From Microtetraspora fusca (lineage in GTDB: Bacteria; Actinomycetota; Actinomycetes; Streptosporangiales; Streptosporangiaceae): a stretch of 64,000 bases of DNA. The position numbers and the translations under genes are program-made. The notes under the pieces were generated by a model. The model saw only the letters and a program-made list of their open reading frames with translations. It ran no database searches and had not been told where the DNA came from. The DNA lies in assembly GCF_001570365.1 (NCBI RefSeq), contig NZ_BBYK01000041.1, positions 87,548 through 151,547 on the forward strand, read 5' to 3'. Every line of letters starts with the position of its first letter. Position 1 is the stretch's first letter. Positions 8,342 to 15,372 of the stretch are shown one piece after another.

Positions 8342-9513
8342 CCGGCAGGCTGGAGCGCGTCTTCACGTTCGGCAGGACGAGGGGGCGGGGGTCGCGGCTG
8401 CGGCGCCTGATGGGCATCTCGTTCGGCTTCATGTACCTCGCCTACCCGGTGTCCGACATCGTGACCGGTCAGGTCTCCGGCGCGGAGGCGGTCTGGCAGA
8501 GCGTCGCCCTCGGGGTGTTCGTGGTGACCTACGTCGCCGCCGTCCTCAGCCCGGGGGAGCACGGCGAGCGCGGCAGGCGGACGGTCGCGCTGATGGCCCT
8601 GGCGACGCTGATGGCGGTGGTGTTCCCGCTCGTCTTCCGGGGCGGGTGGACCGCGTTGCCGATCTACGTCACCGTGATGCTCTCCATGGCGCTGCCCCCG
8701 CGGCCCGCACTGGGGGCGATGGCGGCGATGGCCCTGGTCGTCCTCGTCGACTGCCTGGTCGCGGGAGCCGAGATCGGCACCGTGCTGCTGCTCGTGATGC
8801 AGGTGTGGACCCTCGGCATCCTGTTCGCCAGCGTCCGCAACACGCGCATGCTCATCGTCCAGCTCGAGGACGCGCAGCGGGAGGTCGCCCGGCTGGCGGC
8901 GAGCGACGAGCGGCTCCGAATCGCGCGAGACCTGCACGACCTGCTCGGACACAGCCTGTCGCTGATCGTGCTGAAAAGCGAGCTGGCCGGTCGGCTGGCC
9001 GAGCAGGGGTCCGGCCGCGTCGCAGGGGAGGTCGCCGACATCGAGTCCGTGGCGCGGCAGGCGCTCGTCGAGGTGCGCGAGGCCGTCACCGGGTACCGGC
9101 AGCGCGGATTCTCCGAGGAACTCGACGGCGCGCGCTCCGCGCTCGGCGCCGCGGGCCTGACCGTGACCGTCCGCGTCTCCGGCACGCCGCTGCCCGGCGG
9201 CCTCGACGGCCTCTTCGGCTGGGCCGTGCGCGAGGCCGCCACCAACGTCGTACGGCACGCCCGCGCCACCCGCTGCAAGATCACCGTCGCCAACGACGGG
9301 ACCCGTGCCACGCTCGATGTCACCGATGACGGCGTCGCCGGGCCGTACGAGCCGGGGAGCGGCCTGCGCGGCCTCGCGGAACGGGTCCGCGCGGAGGGAG
9401 GCGCGATGGAGGCCGGGCCGTCGCCGGGCGGATTCCGGCTGCGGATCGCCGTGCCCGCTCCGCACGCGGCGGACGAGGACAGCGCTTGCGACACCGGCGT
9501 CCCCGCCGTTTAG
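8338..9513 (+). CDS. DesK/NarL-type sensor histidine kinase
   Basis: Membrane sensor with four or five helices in residues 25-165, a short linker helix and a HisKA_3 dimerisation domain. The phospho-accepting His200 lies in ARDLHDLLGHSLSL. The HATPase_c domain shows the N-box (REAATNVVRHA) and G-box (DDGVAG, GLRGLAERV). There is no extracellular sensor domain, so it probably senses the membrane or the transporter itself. The start overlaps the permease stop by 4 nt. The stop codon TAG at 9511-9513 is also part of a -10 box for the regulator gene. 391 residues. Confidence 0.92.
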   Translation: MTGRLERVFTFGRTRGRGSRLRRLMGISFGFMYLAYPVSDIVTGQVSGAEAVWQSVALGVFVVTYVAAVLSPGEHGERGRRTVALMALATLMAVVFPLVFRGGWTALPIYVTVMLSMALPPRPALGAMAAMALVVLVDCLVAGAEIGTVLLLVMQVWTLGILFASVRNTRMLIVQLEDAQREVARLAASDERLRIARDLHDLLGHSLSLIVLKSELAGRLAEQGSGRVAGEVADIESVARQALVEVREAVTGYRQRGFSEELDGARSALGAAGLTVTVRVSGTPLPGGLDGLFGWAVREAATNVVRHARATRCKITVANDGTRATLDVTDDGVAGPYEPGSGLRGLAERVRAEGGAMEAGPSPGGFRLRIAVPAPHAADEDSACDTGVPAV

Positions 9514-9516
9514 GCT
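9511..9516 (+). promoter_or_regulatory. -10 box overlapping the kinase stop codon
   Basis: TAGGCT begins with the TAG stop of the kinase gene and ends 7 nt before the regulator ATG at 9524. A leaderless regulator transcript independent of the operon promoter is therefore possible. TTGCGA at 9486-9491 could be a -35 box, but the 19-nt spacer is long. Confidence 0.4.
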
Positions 9517-9523
9517 CGGGCAC

Positions 9524-10129
9524 ATGATCCGCGTCATCCTCGCCGAGGACCAGGCGATGGTCAGGGGAGCGCTGGCGTCGCTGCTGGACCTGGAGCCCGA
9601 CATCGAGGTCGTGGGGGAGGCGGCCACCGGAGAGGAGGCGGTCGCCGTCGTGGAGCGCCTCGAGCCCGACGTCGCCCTCCTGGACATCGAGATGCCCGTG
9701 CTGGACGGCATCGCCGCCGCCGCGCGGATCCGCGCGCGGACGCCCGGGTGCCGGGTGGTGATCCTGACGACCTTCGGACGGCCGGGATACCTGCGCCAGG
9801 CCATGGAGGCGGGCGCCTACGGGTTCCTCGTCAAGGACAGCCCGGCGCGTGAGCTGGCGGTCGCGATCCGGCGGGTGCTCGGCGGCGAGCGGGTGATCGA
9901 TCCCGGCCTGGCCGCCGCCGCTCTCAGCGCGGGACCGAACCCCCTCTCGCGCCGGGAACGCGACGTCCTTGTCGCGGCCGCGGACGGCTCCACGATCGTG
10001 GACATCGCCCGCGCGCTGCATCTTTCCGAGGGCACGGTACGCAACTACCTCTCCTCGGCGATCCAGAAGACCGGCGCGCGCAACCGCATCGAGGCCGTAC
10101 AGCGGTCGCGGCTTCAGGGCTGGCTCTGA
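9524..10129 (+). CDS. DesR/NarL-family response regulator
   Basis: Cytoplasmic DNA-binding regulator, partner of the preceding kinase. Receiver domain 1-120 has acidic residues E8/D9, phospho-acceptor Asp54 (ALLDIEMP) and the conserved Lys in FLVKDSP. A LuxR-type helix-turn-helix follows (LSRRERDVLVAAADG, then IARALHLSEGTVRNYLS). The protein is 201 residues, normal for DesR. It starts 10 nt after the kinase stop without a ribosome site. It probably controls the exporter operon through the palindrome at 6648-6659 (inference). An in-frame upstream extension is rejected because the receiver begins directly at MIRVILAEDQ. Confidence 0.93.
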   Translation: MIRVILAEDQAMVRGALASLLDLEPDIEVVGEAATGEEAVAVVERLEPDVALLDIEMPVLDGIAAAARIRARTPGCRVVILTTFGRPGYLRQAMEAGAYGFLVKDSPARELAVAIRRVLGGERVIDPGLAAAALSAGPNPLSRRERDVLVAAADGSTIVDIARALHLSEGTVRNYLSSAIQKTGARNRIEAVQRSRLQGWL

Positions 10130-10154
10130 CCTCCGGCCGCGCGGCCCGGGTCAG
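10126..10154. terminator. Bidirectional terminator between convergent genes
   Basis: CTGACC at 10126-10131 pairs with GGTCAG at 10149-10154 around a GGCCGCGCGGCC core that can itself fold. It spans the stop codons of both the regulator gene and the EAL-CBS gene. Confidence 0.5.
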
Positions 10155-11407
10155 CGGGCGGACCGCAGGCCGGCCACGTTGCGGATGAGGTCGCCGACGC
10201 GGACGATGCCCATACAGCGGCCGACCTCGTCGACCACCACCAGATCGTCGTAGACCCGGGACGCGTCACGGCCGGCGAGCTGCATCGCCGCGATCGCGGG
10301 CGTCGTCCTGGGCACCGTCCTCGGGGCGTCCGCGATGCGCCTGGCCGGCTTCTTGGCGTGCAGTGCGTGGCCGTACGCGCCGGCCATGAAGAGCAGGAAG
10401 CGGCTCCGGTCGGCGCTCCCCACCGGCCGCTGGTACTCGTCCACCAGGATGACGCTGCTGATCGACGGCTCGGAGCCGAACGCTCCGACCACCTCCTCCG
10501 CGGTCGCCTCGGCGGACAGCGTCACGCCGGGGAGCAGCAGCTCCTGGACCCGCGGTCCGAGCAGCGCCCCCGGGTGCACGGTGTCCGGCACGGGAAGCGG
10601 GACGCGCACCCGGACCCGCCCCGCCGACGGCTTCCAGTCGATCGGTGCGAGCAGCGGGCCCTGCGCCAGCCGGATGCCCCACCCGCGCGTCGCGGAGAGT
10701 TGCGCCTCGTCCCGCAGGCCGGGGGCGAGCACGTGCACGCCGAGGGAGCGTGCCACCCCGACGAGCGACTCGGCGAGCGCGCTGCGGCGCGGGTCGCGCG
10801 GCACGCGGTCCACCAGGTCGCGCGCCAGCACCACCACGTACGGCGAGGCGTCGGCGAGCAGGTCGAGGGGCAGCGGCGCGCTGCCGAGCCCGCCGAAGGC
10901 GATGAGGTATCCGGCCGCCCGCAGGCCGTCGATGCCGGCGAGCAGGGCGCGCCGGTCGGCCTCCGGGACCTCTCCCTCGATCACCAGGATCAGCTCGCGC
11001 GACCTGCGGCCCGACACGCGCACCGCCTCGTGCAGCGGGGCCAGGCCGGCGGAGCCGCCGATCACCGCGCGGGCCGGGATCGGCAGCACGAGCGGGAGCA
11101 GGGCCGCCGCCCGTGACGCGGCGAGCAGGCCCCGCACCGTGCCGGAGACGTCGGACGGCGGGAGCCCCGGCACGTCGCCCGCGTTCACCTCCACCGCGAC
11201 GACGCCGCCGGTGTCGAGGTCCACGATCGGCACGAAGACCGGGGTGGGCGGATGGCCGGGAGCCCGCGGGTGGGCGCCGGAGGAGCCGGGCGCGGGTGCG
11301 TCCGGGGCGGCCTGGGCGGGTGGCGCCGCGAAGGGGAGGGGGACCGACACGGGTTGAATTGTGCTGCCCCGATACCTGTGATCGGCAGGACGGGAAGCGA
11401 AGTTCAT
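10151..11407 (-). CDS. Degenerate EAL-domain protein with C-terminal CBS-like domain
   Basis: The central region (about residues 55-270) follows an EAL phosphodiesterase fold: PIVDLDTGGVVAVEV aligns with the usual P-I-x-D-L-x-T-G-x-V-x-x-x-E-A-L start. The EAL signature is replaced by EVN, and the later metal-binding motifs are not recognisable. It is therefore probably a non-catalytic c-di-GMP sensor or a scaffold. The C-terminal 140 residues look like a CBS pair, ending VYDDLVVVDEVGRCMGIVRVGDLIRNV. The N-terminal 50 residues are Pro/Ala-rich and disordered. 418 residues; the ATG at 11407 has AGGGGA upstream. Cytoplasmic; partners unknown. Confidence 0.72.
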   Translation of the reverse strand: MNFASRPADHRYRGSTIQPVSVPLPFAAPPAQAAPDAPAPGSSGAHPRAPGHPPTPVFVPIVDLDTGGVVAVEVNAGDVPGLPPSDVSGTVRGLLAASRAAALLPLVLPIPARAVIGGSAGLAPLHEAVRVSGRRSRELILVIEGEVPEADRRALLAGIDGLRAAGYLIAFGGLGSAPLPLDLLADASPYVVVLARDLVDRVPRDPRRSALAESLVGVARSLGVHVLAPGLRDEAQLSATRGWGIRLAQGPLLAPIDWKPSAGRVRVRVPLPVPDTVHPGALLGPRVQELLLPGVTLSAEATAEEVVGAFGSEPSISSVILVDEYQRPVGSADRSRFLLFMAGAYGHALHAKKPARRIADAPRTVPRTTPAIAAMQLAGRDASRVYDDLVVVDEVGRCMGIVRVGDLIRNVAGLRSAR

Positions 11408-11531
11408 CCACTTTTCCCCTGCTGTTCTGTGGGGATATATCGCCGCAGGTCCGGCACGTCATCGGGCGACCCGACCCGCCCTTCGGAGCCGCCGGAACGC
11501 TCCCCGCCGCGCCCCCTGAACGCCCGCCAGC

Positions 11532-11537
11532 TAACCT
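11532..11537 (+). promoter_or_regulatory. -10 box, leaderless start of the acVLRF1-type gene
   Basis: TAACCT ends 8 nt before the ATG at 11546, and no ribosome site is present between them. Confidence 0.45.
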
Positions 11538-11545
11538 CTGGTCTC

Positions 11546-12238
11546 ATGACGGCACGACCGGCCGCGGGCGGGGGCAGATGGGTGACCGTGGCCCCCGAGC
11601 GCGTCGAGCGCTGGGCGGGCGGTTTCGCGGCCCGGCACGGCGGCGCCGAGGCGACCGCGACCCCCGGTCTCGTACGGCTGACCGCCGCCGACGGCGCGGT
11701 GGCCGAACTGCACGTCCCGTTCCCGCCCCTGACGCTGGGAGAGGCCCCCGGACACCCGCTTCCGGGAGAAGGCCCGGAGCGGGCCGCCGGACAGGTGGCG
11801 GCGCTCGCCGCGCACGCGCGCCGCGACCGCCTGGTCGGCGTCCTGCTCGTACGGCTCGGCGGCTATGCGGCGGGCGTGTTCGACGGGGAGCGGCTGGTGA
11901 CCTCCAAGGTCGGCTCCCGGCAGGTTCACGGCCGCAGCGCGGCGGGAGGGTGGTCGCAGCAGCGGTTCGCCCGGCGCAGGGAGAAGCAGTCGGCCGAGGC
12001 GCTGGAGGCGGCGGCCGACGTCGCCGCGCGCGTGCTGCTGCCGTACGCCGACGAGCTGGAGGCGGTCGTGCTCGGCGGGGACCGGCGGACGATCGACGGC
12101 GTGCGCCGCGACCGGCGGCTGGCCCCGTTGCTGGCCCTGGAGCGGCCGCCGTTCCTCACGGTGCCCGATCCCCGGCTGGCCGTCCTCAGGGAGGCGCCGG
12201 CGACGTTCCGCGCGGTCCGGGTCCGCGTCGTCGGCTGA
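11546..12238 (+). CDS. acVLRF1-family peptidyl-tRNA hydrolase
   Basis: Member of the actinobacterial Vms1-like release-factor-1 group (acVLRF1), related to eukaryotic Vms1/ANKZF1, which cut peptidyl-tRNA on split ribosomal subunits during quality control. The diagnostic block GSRQVHGRSAAGGWSQQRF occupies about 123-141; its Gln126 corresponds to the catalytic Gln of the family. The rest is the usual eRF1 domain 2-like fold with a late LPYADELEAVVLGGDR strand. 230 residues, cytoplasmic. The start is the ATG at 11546, supported by TAACCT 8 nt upstream. The next gene is an ABC-F ribosome protein, so two translation-rescue functions are neighbours. Confidence 0.85.
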   Translation: MTARPAAGGGRWVTVAPERVERWAGGFAARHGGAEATATPGLVRLTAADGAVAELHVPFPPLTLGEAPGHPLPGEGPERAAGQVAALAAHARRDRLVGVLLVRLGGYAAGVFDGERLVTSKVGSRQVHGRSAAGGWSQQRFARRREKQSAEALEAAADVAARVLLPYADELEAVVLGGDRRTIDGVRRDRRLAPLLALERPPFLTVPDPRLAVLREAPATFRAVRVRVVG

Positions 12239-12310
12239 ACCGGTACAGCCCGGCGGCCGGTGGGAGCCGCCGCGGATCTCGCGGTCCCGGGAGGAGCGGT
12301 GCACAGGCCG

Positions 12311-12316
12311 TACACT
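12311..12316 (+). promoter_or_regulatory. -10 box in front of the ABC-F leader peptide
   Basis: TACACT ends 7 nt before the ATG of a five-codon ORF at 12324, predicting a leaderless transcript that begins with that ORF. Confidence 0.5.
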
Positions 12317-12323
12317 GGGCGCT

Positions 12324-12341
12324 ATGCGCGCTCCCGACTAG
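12324..12341 (+). CDS. Candidate five-codon leader peptide (MRAPD) of the ABC-F gene
   Basis: ATG CGC GCT CCC GAC TAG sits exactly where transcription should begin (TACACT ends 7 nt upstream). It ends 102 nt before the ABC-F ATG. Leader ORFs that sense ribosome inhibition are known for many ABC-F antibiotic-resistance genes. The tiny size means the evidence is positional only. Confidence 0.4.
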   Translation: MRAPD

Positions 12342-12356
12342 ATCATCTCCCCGAGT

Positions 12357-12398
12357 TCGCACGGCCCCGCTCTCGCACCCTTCCGGGCGTCCGTGCGA
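12357..12398 (+). promoter_or_regulatory. Candidate attenuator with alternative stems upstream of ABC-F
   Basis: TCGCACGG at 12357-12364 pairs perfectly with CCGTGCGA at 12391-12398. A second TCGCAC at 12373-12378 competes for the same GTGCGA. Two mutually exclusive stems directly after a leader ORF are what a translation-dependent switch needs. The ABC-F start itself lies in a 12-bp palindrome, TGATCATGATCA (12439-12450). Confidence 0.35.
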
Positions 12399-12443
12399 CC
12401 ACGCGCCGGTCCTGACCCCACCACACGGGATGTTCCCCTGATC

Positions 12444-14042
12444 ATGATCATTGCTACTGATATCGAGCTGCGCGCCGGGTCCCGGCTGCTCATCGAGGGC
12501 GCCTCGTTCCGGGTGAACCCGGGCGACAAGATCGGCCTGGTCGGCCGCAACGGCGCCGGCAAGACCACCCTGACCAAGGTGCTCGCGGGCGAGGGCATCC
12601 CCGCCGTCGGCTCCGTCACGGCCACCGGCAGCGTCGGCTACCTCCCGCAGGACCCCCGCTCGGGCGACCTGACCACCCTCGCCCGCGACCGCATCCTGTC
12701 CGCCCGCGGGCTGGACGAGGTGCTGCGCGATCTGCGCGCCGCCGAGCAGGGCATGGCCGCCGACGACTCGCGCGTCCGCGACCGGGCCGTCCGCGCGTAC
12801 GGCCGGCTGGAGGACCGGCTGCACGTCCTCGGCGGGTACGCGGCCGAGTCGGAGGCCGCCTCCATCGCCTCCAGCCTCGGCCTGCCCGACCGGGTGCTCG
12901 CGCAGCCCCTGGAGACCCTCTCAGGAGGGCAGCGCCGCCGGGTCGAGCTGGCCCGGATTCTCTTCAGCGGAGCGGAGACTCTCCTGCTTGACGAGCCGAC
13001 AAACCACCTCGATGCCGACTCGATCGGGTGGCTTCGTGATTTTTTGCGATCCCACCAGGGCGGCTTGGTGATCATCAGCCACGATGTCAACCTACTTGAA
13101 GCGACGGTAAACCGGGTTCTGCACCTGGACGCCAACCGCTGCGTGATCGACACCTACAACGTCGGCTGGAAGGCCTACCTCGCCCAGCGCGAGACCGACG
13201 AGAAGCGTCGCAAGCGCGAGCGGGCCAACGCGGAGAAGCAGGCGTCGGTACTGCTGGCCCAGGCCGACCGGATGCGGGCCAAGGCCACCAAGGCCAAGGC
13301 CGCGCAGGACATGGAGCGCCGCGCCCGCCGGATGCTGGCGGGGGTGGAGGGCGAGCGGCGCAGCGACCGGGTCGCCAAGCTGCGCTTCCCCGAGCCCGCC
13401 CCCTGCGGCAAGACCCCGCTCACCGCCACCGGGCTGTCGAAGTCGTACGGCTCGCTGGAGGTCTTCACCGATGTGGACGCCGCCGTGGACCGCGGCTCCC
13501 GGGTGGTCATCCTGGGCCTCAACGGCGCGGGCAAGACCACGCTGCTGCGCCTGCTCGGGGGCCTGGAGCAGCCCGACACCGGCGAGGTGCGGCCCGGCCA
13601 CGGCCTCAAGCTGGGCTACTACGCCCAGGAGCACGAGACGCTCGACCCCGACCGCACGGTCCTGGAGAACATGCGTTCGGCCGGCCCCGACCTGGCCGAC
13701 GTGGACCTGCGCAAGGTGCTCGGCTCGTTCCTGTTCACCGGCGACGACGTGGACAAGCCCGCGGGCGTCCTGTCCGGCGGGGAGAAGACGCGGCTCGCCC
13801 TGGCGACGCTGGTGCTGTCGAGCGCCAACGTGCTGCTGCTCGACGAGCCCACGAACAACCTCGATCCGGCCTCGCGGGAGCAGGTCCTGTCGGCGTTGCG
13901 TTCGTACGCGGGCGCGATCGTGCTCGTCACGCACGACGAGGGGGCCGTCGACGCACTTCAGCCCGACCGGGTGATCCTCTTGCCCGACGGGGTAGAGGAC
14001 GCGTGGAGTGACGAATTTTCCGATCTTGTGGCCCTCGCCTGA
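12444..14042 (+). CDS. ABC-F family ATPase (ribosome-associated)
   Basis: Soluble twin-cassette ATPase without membrane domains, 532 residues. First cassette: Walker A GRNGAGKT at 34-41, signature LSGGQ, LLLDEPTNHLD. Linker of about 80 charged residues (EKRRKRERANAEKQ, ADRMRAKATKAKA) reaching into the ribosome. Second cassette: GLNGAGKT, LSGGEKTR, LLLDEPTNNLD. ABC-F proteins rescue or regulate ribosomes at the E-site; some protect against antibiotics. I chose ATG 12444 (MIIATDIELR), as an upstream ATG at 12393 adds a leader unlike the family. A ribosome site is weak (GGGA 13 nt away), which fits regulation by the leader region. Confidence 0.93.
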   Translation: MIIATDIELRAGSRLLIEGASFRVNPGDKIGLVGRNGAGKTTLTKVLAGEGIPAVGSVTATGSVGYLPQDPRSGDLTTLARDRILSARGLDEVLRDLRAAEQGMAADDSRVRDRAVRAYGRLEDRLHVLGGYAAESEAASIASSLGLPDRVLAQPLETLSGGQRRRVELARILFSGAETLLLDEPTNHLDADSIGWLRDFLRSHQGGLVIISHDVNLLEATVNRVLHLDANRCVIDTYNVGWKAYLAQRETDEKRRKRERANAEKQASVLLAQADRMRAKATKAKAAQDMERRARRMLAGVEGERRSDRVAKLRFPEPAPCGKTPLTATGLSKSYGSLEVFTDVDAAVDRGSRVVILGLNGAGKTTLLRLLGGLEQPDTGEVRPGHGLKLGYYAQEHETLDPDRTVLENMRSAGPDLADVDLRKVLGSFLFTGDDVDKPAGVLSGGEKTRLALATLVLSSANVLLLDEPTNNLDPASREQVLSALRSYAGAIVLVTHDEGAVDALQPDRVILLPDGVEDAWSDEFSDLVALA

Positions 14043-14156
14043 TCTTAATTTGAGCGGGTAGGGATCTTTTCCGGCTGAGTAGGTAGCCGATCCCGCGGAA
14101 ATGACTGATCATGGCCTGAGTAACGCTGCGGAAGTCTGGCACTACAGGAGGTACTC

Positions 14157-14372
14157 GTGGCCGAGACTCTGAAGAAGGGCACCCGGGTGACCGGGGCCGA
14201 CCGTGAAAAGCTGGCCAGCGATCTCAAGAAGCGGTACGCCGCGGGTGAGAGCATCCGTGCGCTGGCCGCTTCCACCGGCCGGTCCTACGGGTTCATCCAC
14301 CGCATCCTGAGCGAGTCCGGAGTGGCTCTGCGCGGGCGCGGCGGGGCGACCCGAGGGAAGTCCAAGCGCTAG
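14157..14372 (+). CDS. Small conserved helix-turn-helix protein
   Basis: A 71-residue basic protein with one helix-turn-helix: residues 23-55 (LKKRYAAGESIRALAASTGR, then SYGFIHRILSESG) match the homeodomain-like/HTH_23 pattern. The tail LRGRGGATRGKSKR is rich in Arg, Gly and Lys and should contact DNA. Such small proteins are strongly conserved in Actinobacteria. Function is not established here; it may be a transcription factor or nucleoid-associated protein. The GTG start has a strong AGGAGG at 14146-14151. It lies between the ABC-F and crotonase genes, all on the same strand but with separate leaders. Confidence 0.8.
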   Translation: MAETLKKGTRVTGADREKLASDLKKRYAAGESIRALAASTGRSYGFIHRILSESGVALRGRGGATRGKSKR

Positions 14373-14501
14373 AGATCCGCCTCGCGGGCGCGCGACCGCA
14401 GCCGCACGTTCCAGACGTCGTACGGTCCCGCCAAGAGCCATCAGAACGATATTCGGTAGGCTCGGGCGGGACCGCGGAGAAGACGGACGCAGGAGCTGTG
14501 G

Positions 14502-15320
14502 ATGGCGGACGCGACACTTGGGGGGAGCACGGAGGCGATCTCGGCGACTGAGCTCGCGGAGATCGGTCTGCGCTGTGAGGTGGACGGCGAGATCGCGACC
14601 ATCACCCTTGACCGGCCGGAACGGCGTAACGCCCAGACGTTCGCCACCTGGTCGGCACTGGCCCGGATCGGGGAGAGTCTCCCCGGCCAGGTACGGGTGG
14701 TCGTGATCCGTGGTGAGGGGCCGTCCTTCTCAGCGGGCATCGACCTGCGGATGTTCACGCCCGAGGGGGTGCCCGGGCAGGGATCCTTCGGCACGGTCGC
14801 CAGGCTCGACGACGCGGCCTTCGAGCAGGCGGTCGCCGAGGCCCAGCGCGGTTTCCTGTGGCTTCGCCGGCCTGACATCGTCTCCATCGCCGCCGTCCAG
14901 GGCCACGCGATCGGGGCCGGGTTCCAGCTCGCGCTCTCCTGCGACCTGCGGGTCGTCGCGGAGGACGTGAAGTTCTGCATGAAGGAGCCGGCGCTCGGGC
15001 TGGTCCCCGATCTCACCGGCACCAAGCCGCTCGTCGACATCGTGGGCGTCTCCCGGGCGATCGAGATCTGCCTGACCGCGCGCACCGTCGGCGCCGAGGA
15101 GGCGTACCGGCTCGGCCTGGCCGAGCTGGTGGTCCCCGGCGAGGAGCTGCCGGCGGCCGTACGGGACCTCGCGGCGGCGCTGCTCGCCACGAACCGGGAC
15201 GCCGCGACCGCGACCAAGCGGCTGCTTCGGGCCGCTCCGGGGCGAACCCTGGAGGAGCAGGCCGCCGCCGAGCGCGCCGAGCAGGCGCTCCGCATCCGAG
15301 CCCTGTTCGCCTCCAGCTGA
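14502..15320 (+). CDS. Crotonase-fold enoyl-CoA hydratase/isomerase
   Basis: Acyl-CoA enzyme of the crotonase superfamily, 272 residues. The oxyanion-hole loops are present (SFSAGIDLRMF, about 76-85, and GHAIGAGFQLALSCDLR, 134-150). Of the two catalytic glutamates of classic enoyl-CoA hydratase, the first is replaced by Gln142 in GFQL, while the second is Glu162 in KEPALG. A single acid suggests an isomerase or other activity and argues against a standard hydratase. AGGAGC lies 5 nt before the ATG. The N-terminal 20 residues are extra compared with the core fold. It is likely cytoplasmic and acts on a CoA or ACP thioester. Confidence 0.87.
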   Translation: MADATLGGSTEAISATELAEIGLRCEVDGEIATITLDRPERRNAQTFATWSALARIGESLPGQVRVVVIRGEGPSFSAGIDLRMFTPEGVPGQGSFGTVARLDDAAFEQAVAEAQRGFLWLRRPDIVSIAAVQGHAIGAGFQLALSCDLRVVAEDVKFCMKEPALGLVPDLTGTKPLVDIVGVSRAIEICLTARTVGAEEAYRLGLAELVVPGEELPAAVRDLAAALLATNRDAATATKRLLRAAPGRTLEEQAAAERAEQALRIRALFASS

Positions 15321-15372
15321 CGCCGGGAATCGGCGGTATCCTCCCCGGTGCTTCACAAGCGGGAGGATGAGC

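Noticed and set aside
12393..12443. Upstream ATG as ABC-F start
   Set aside because: It adds residues foreign to the family, and its start lies inside the predicted regulatory stem.
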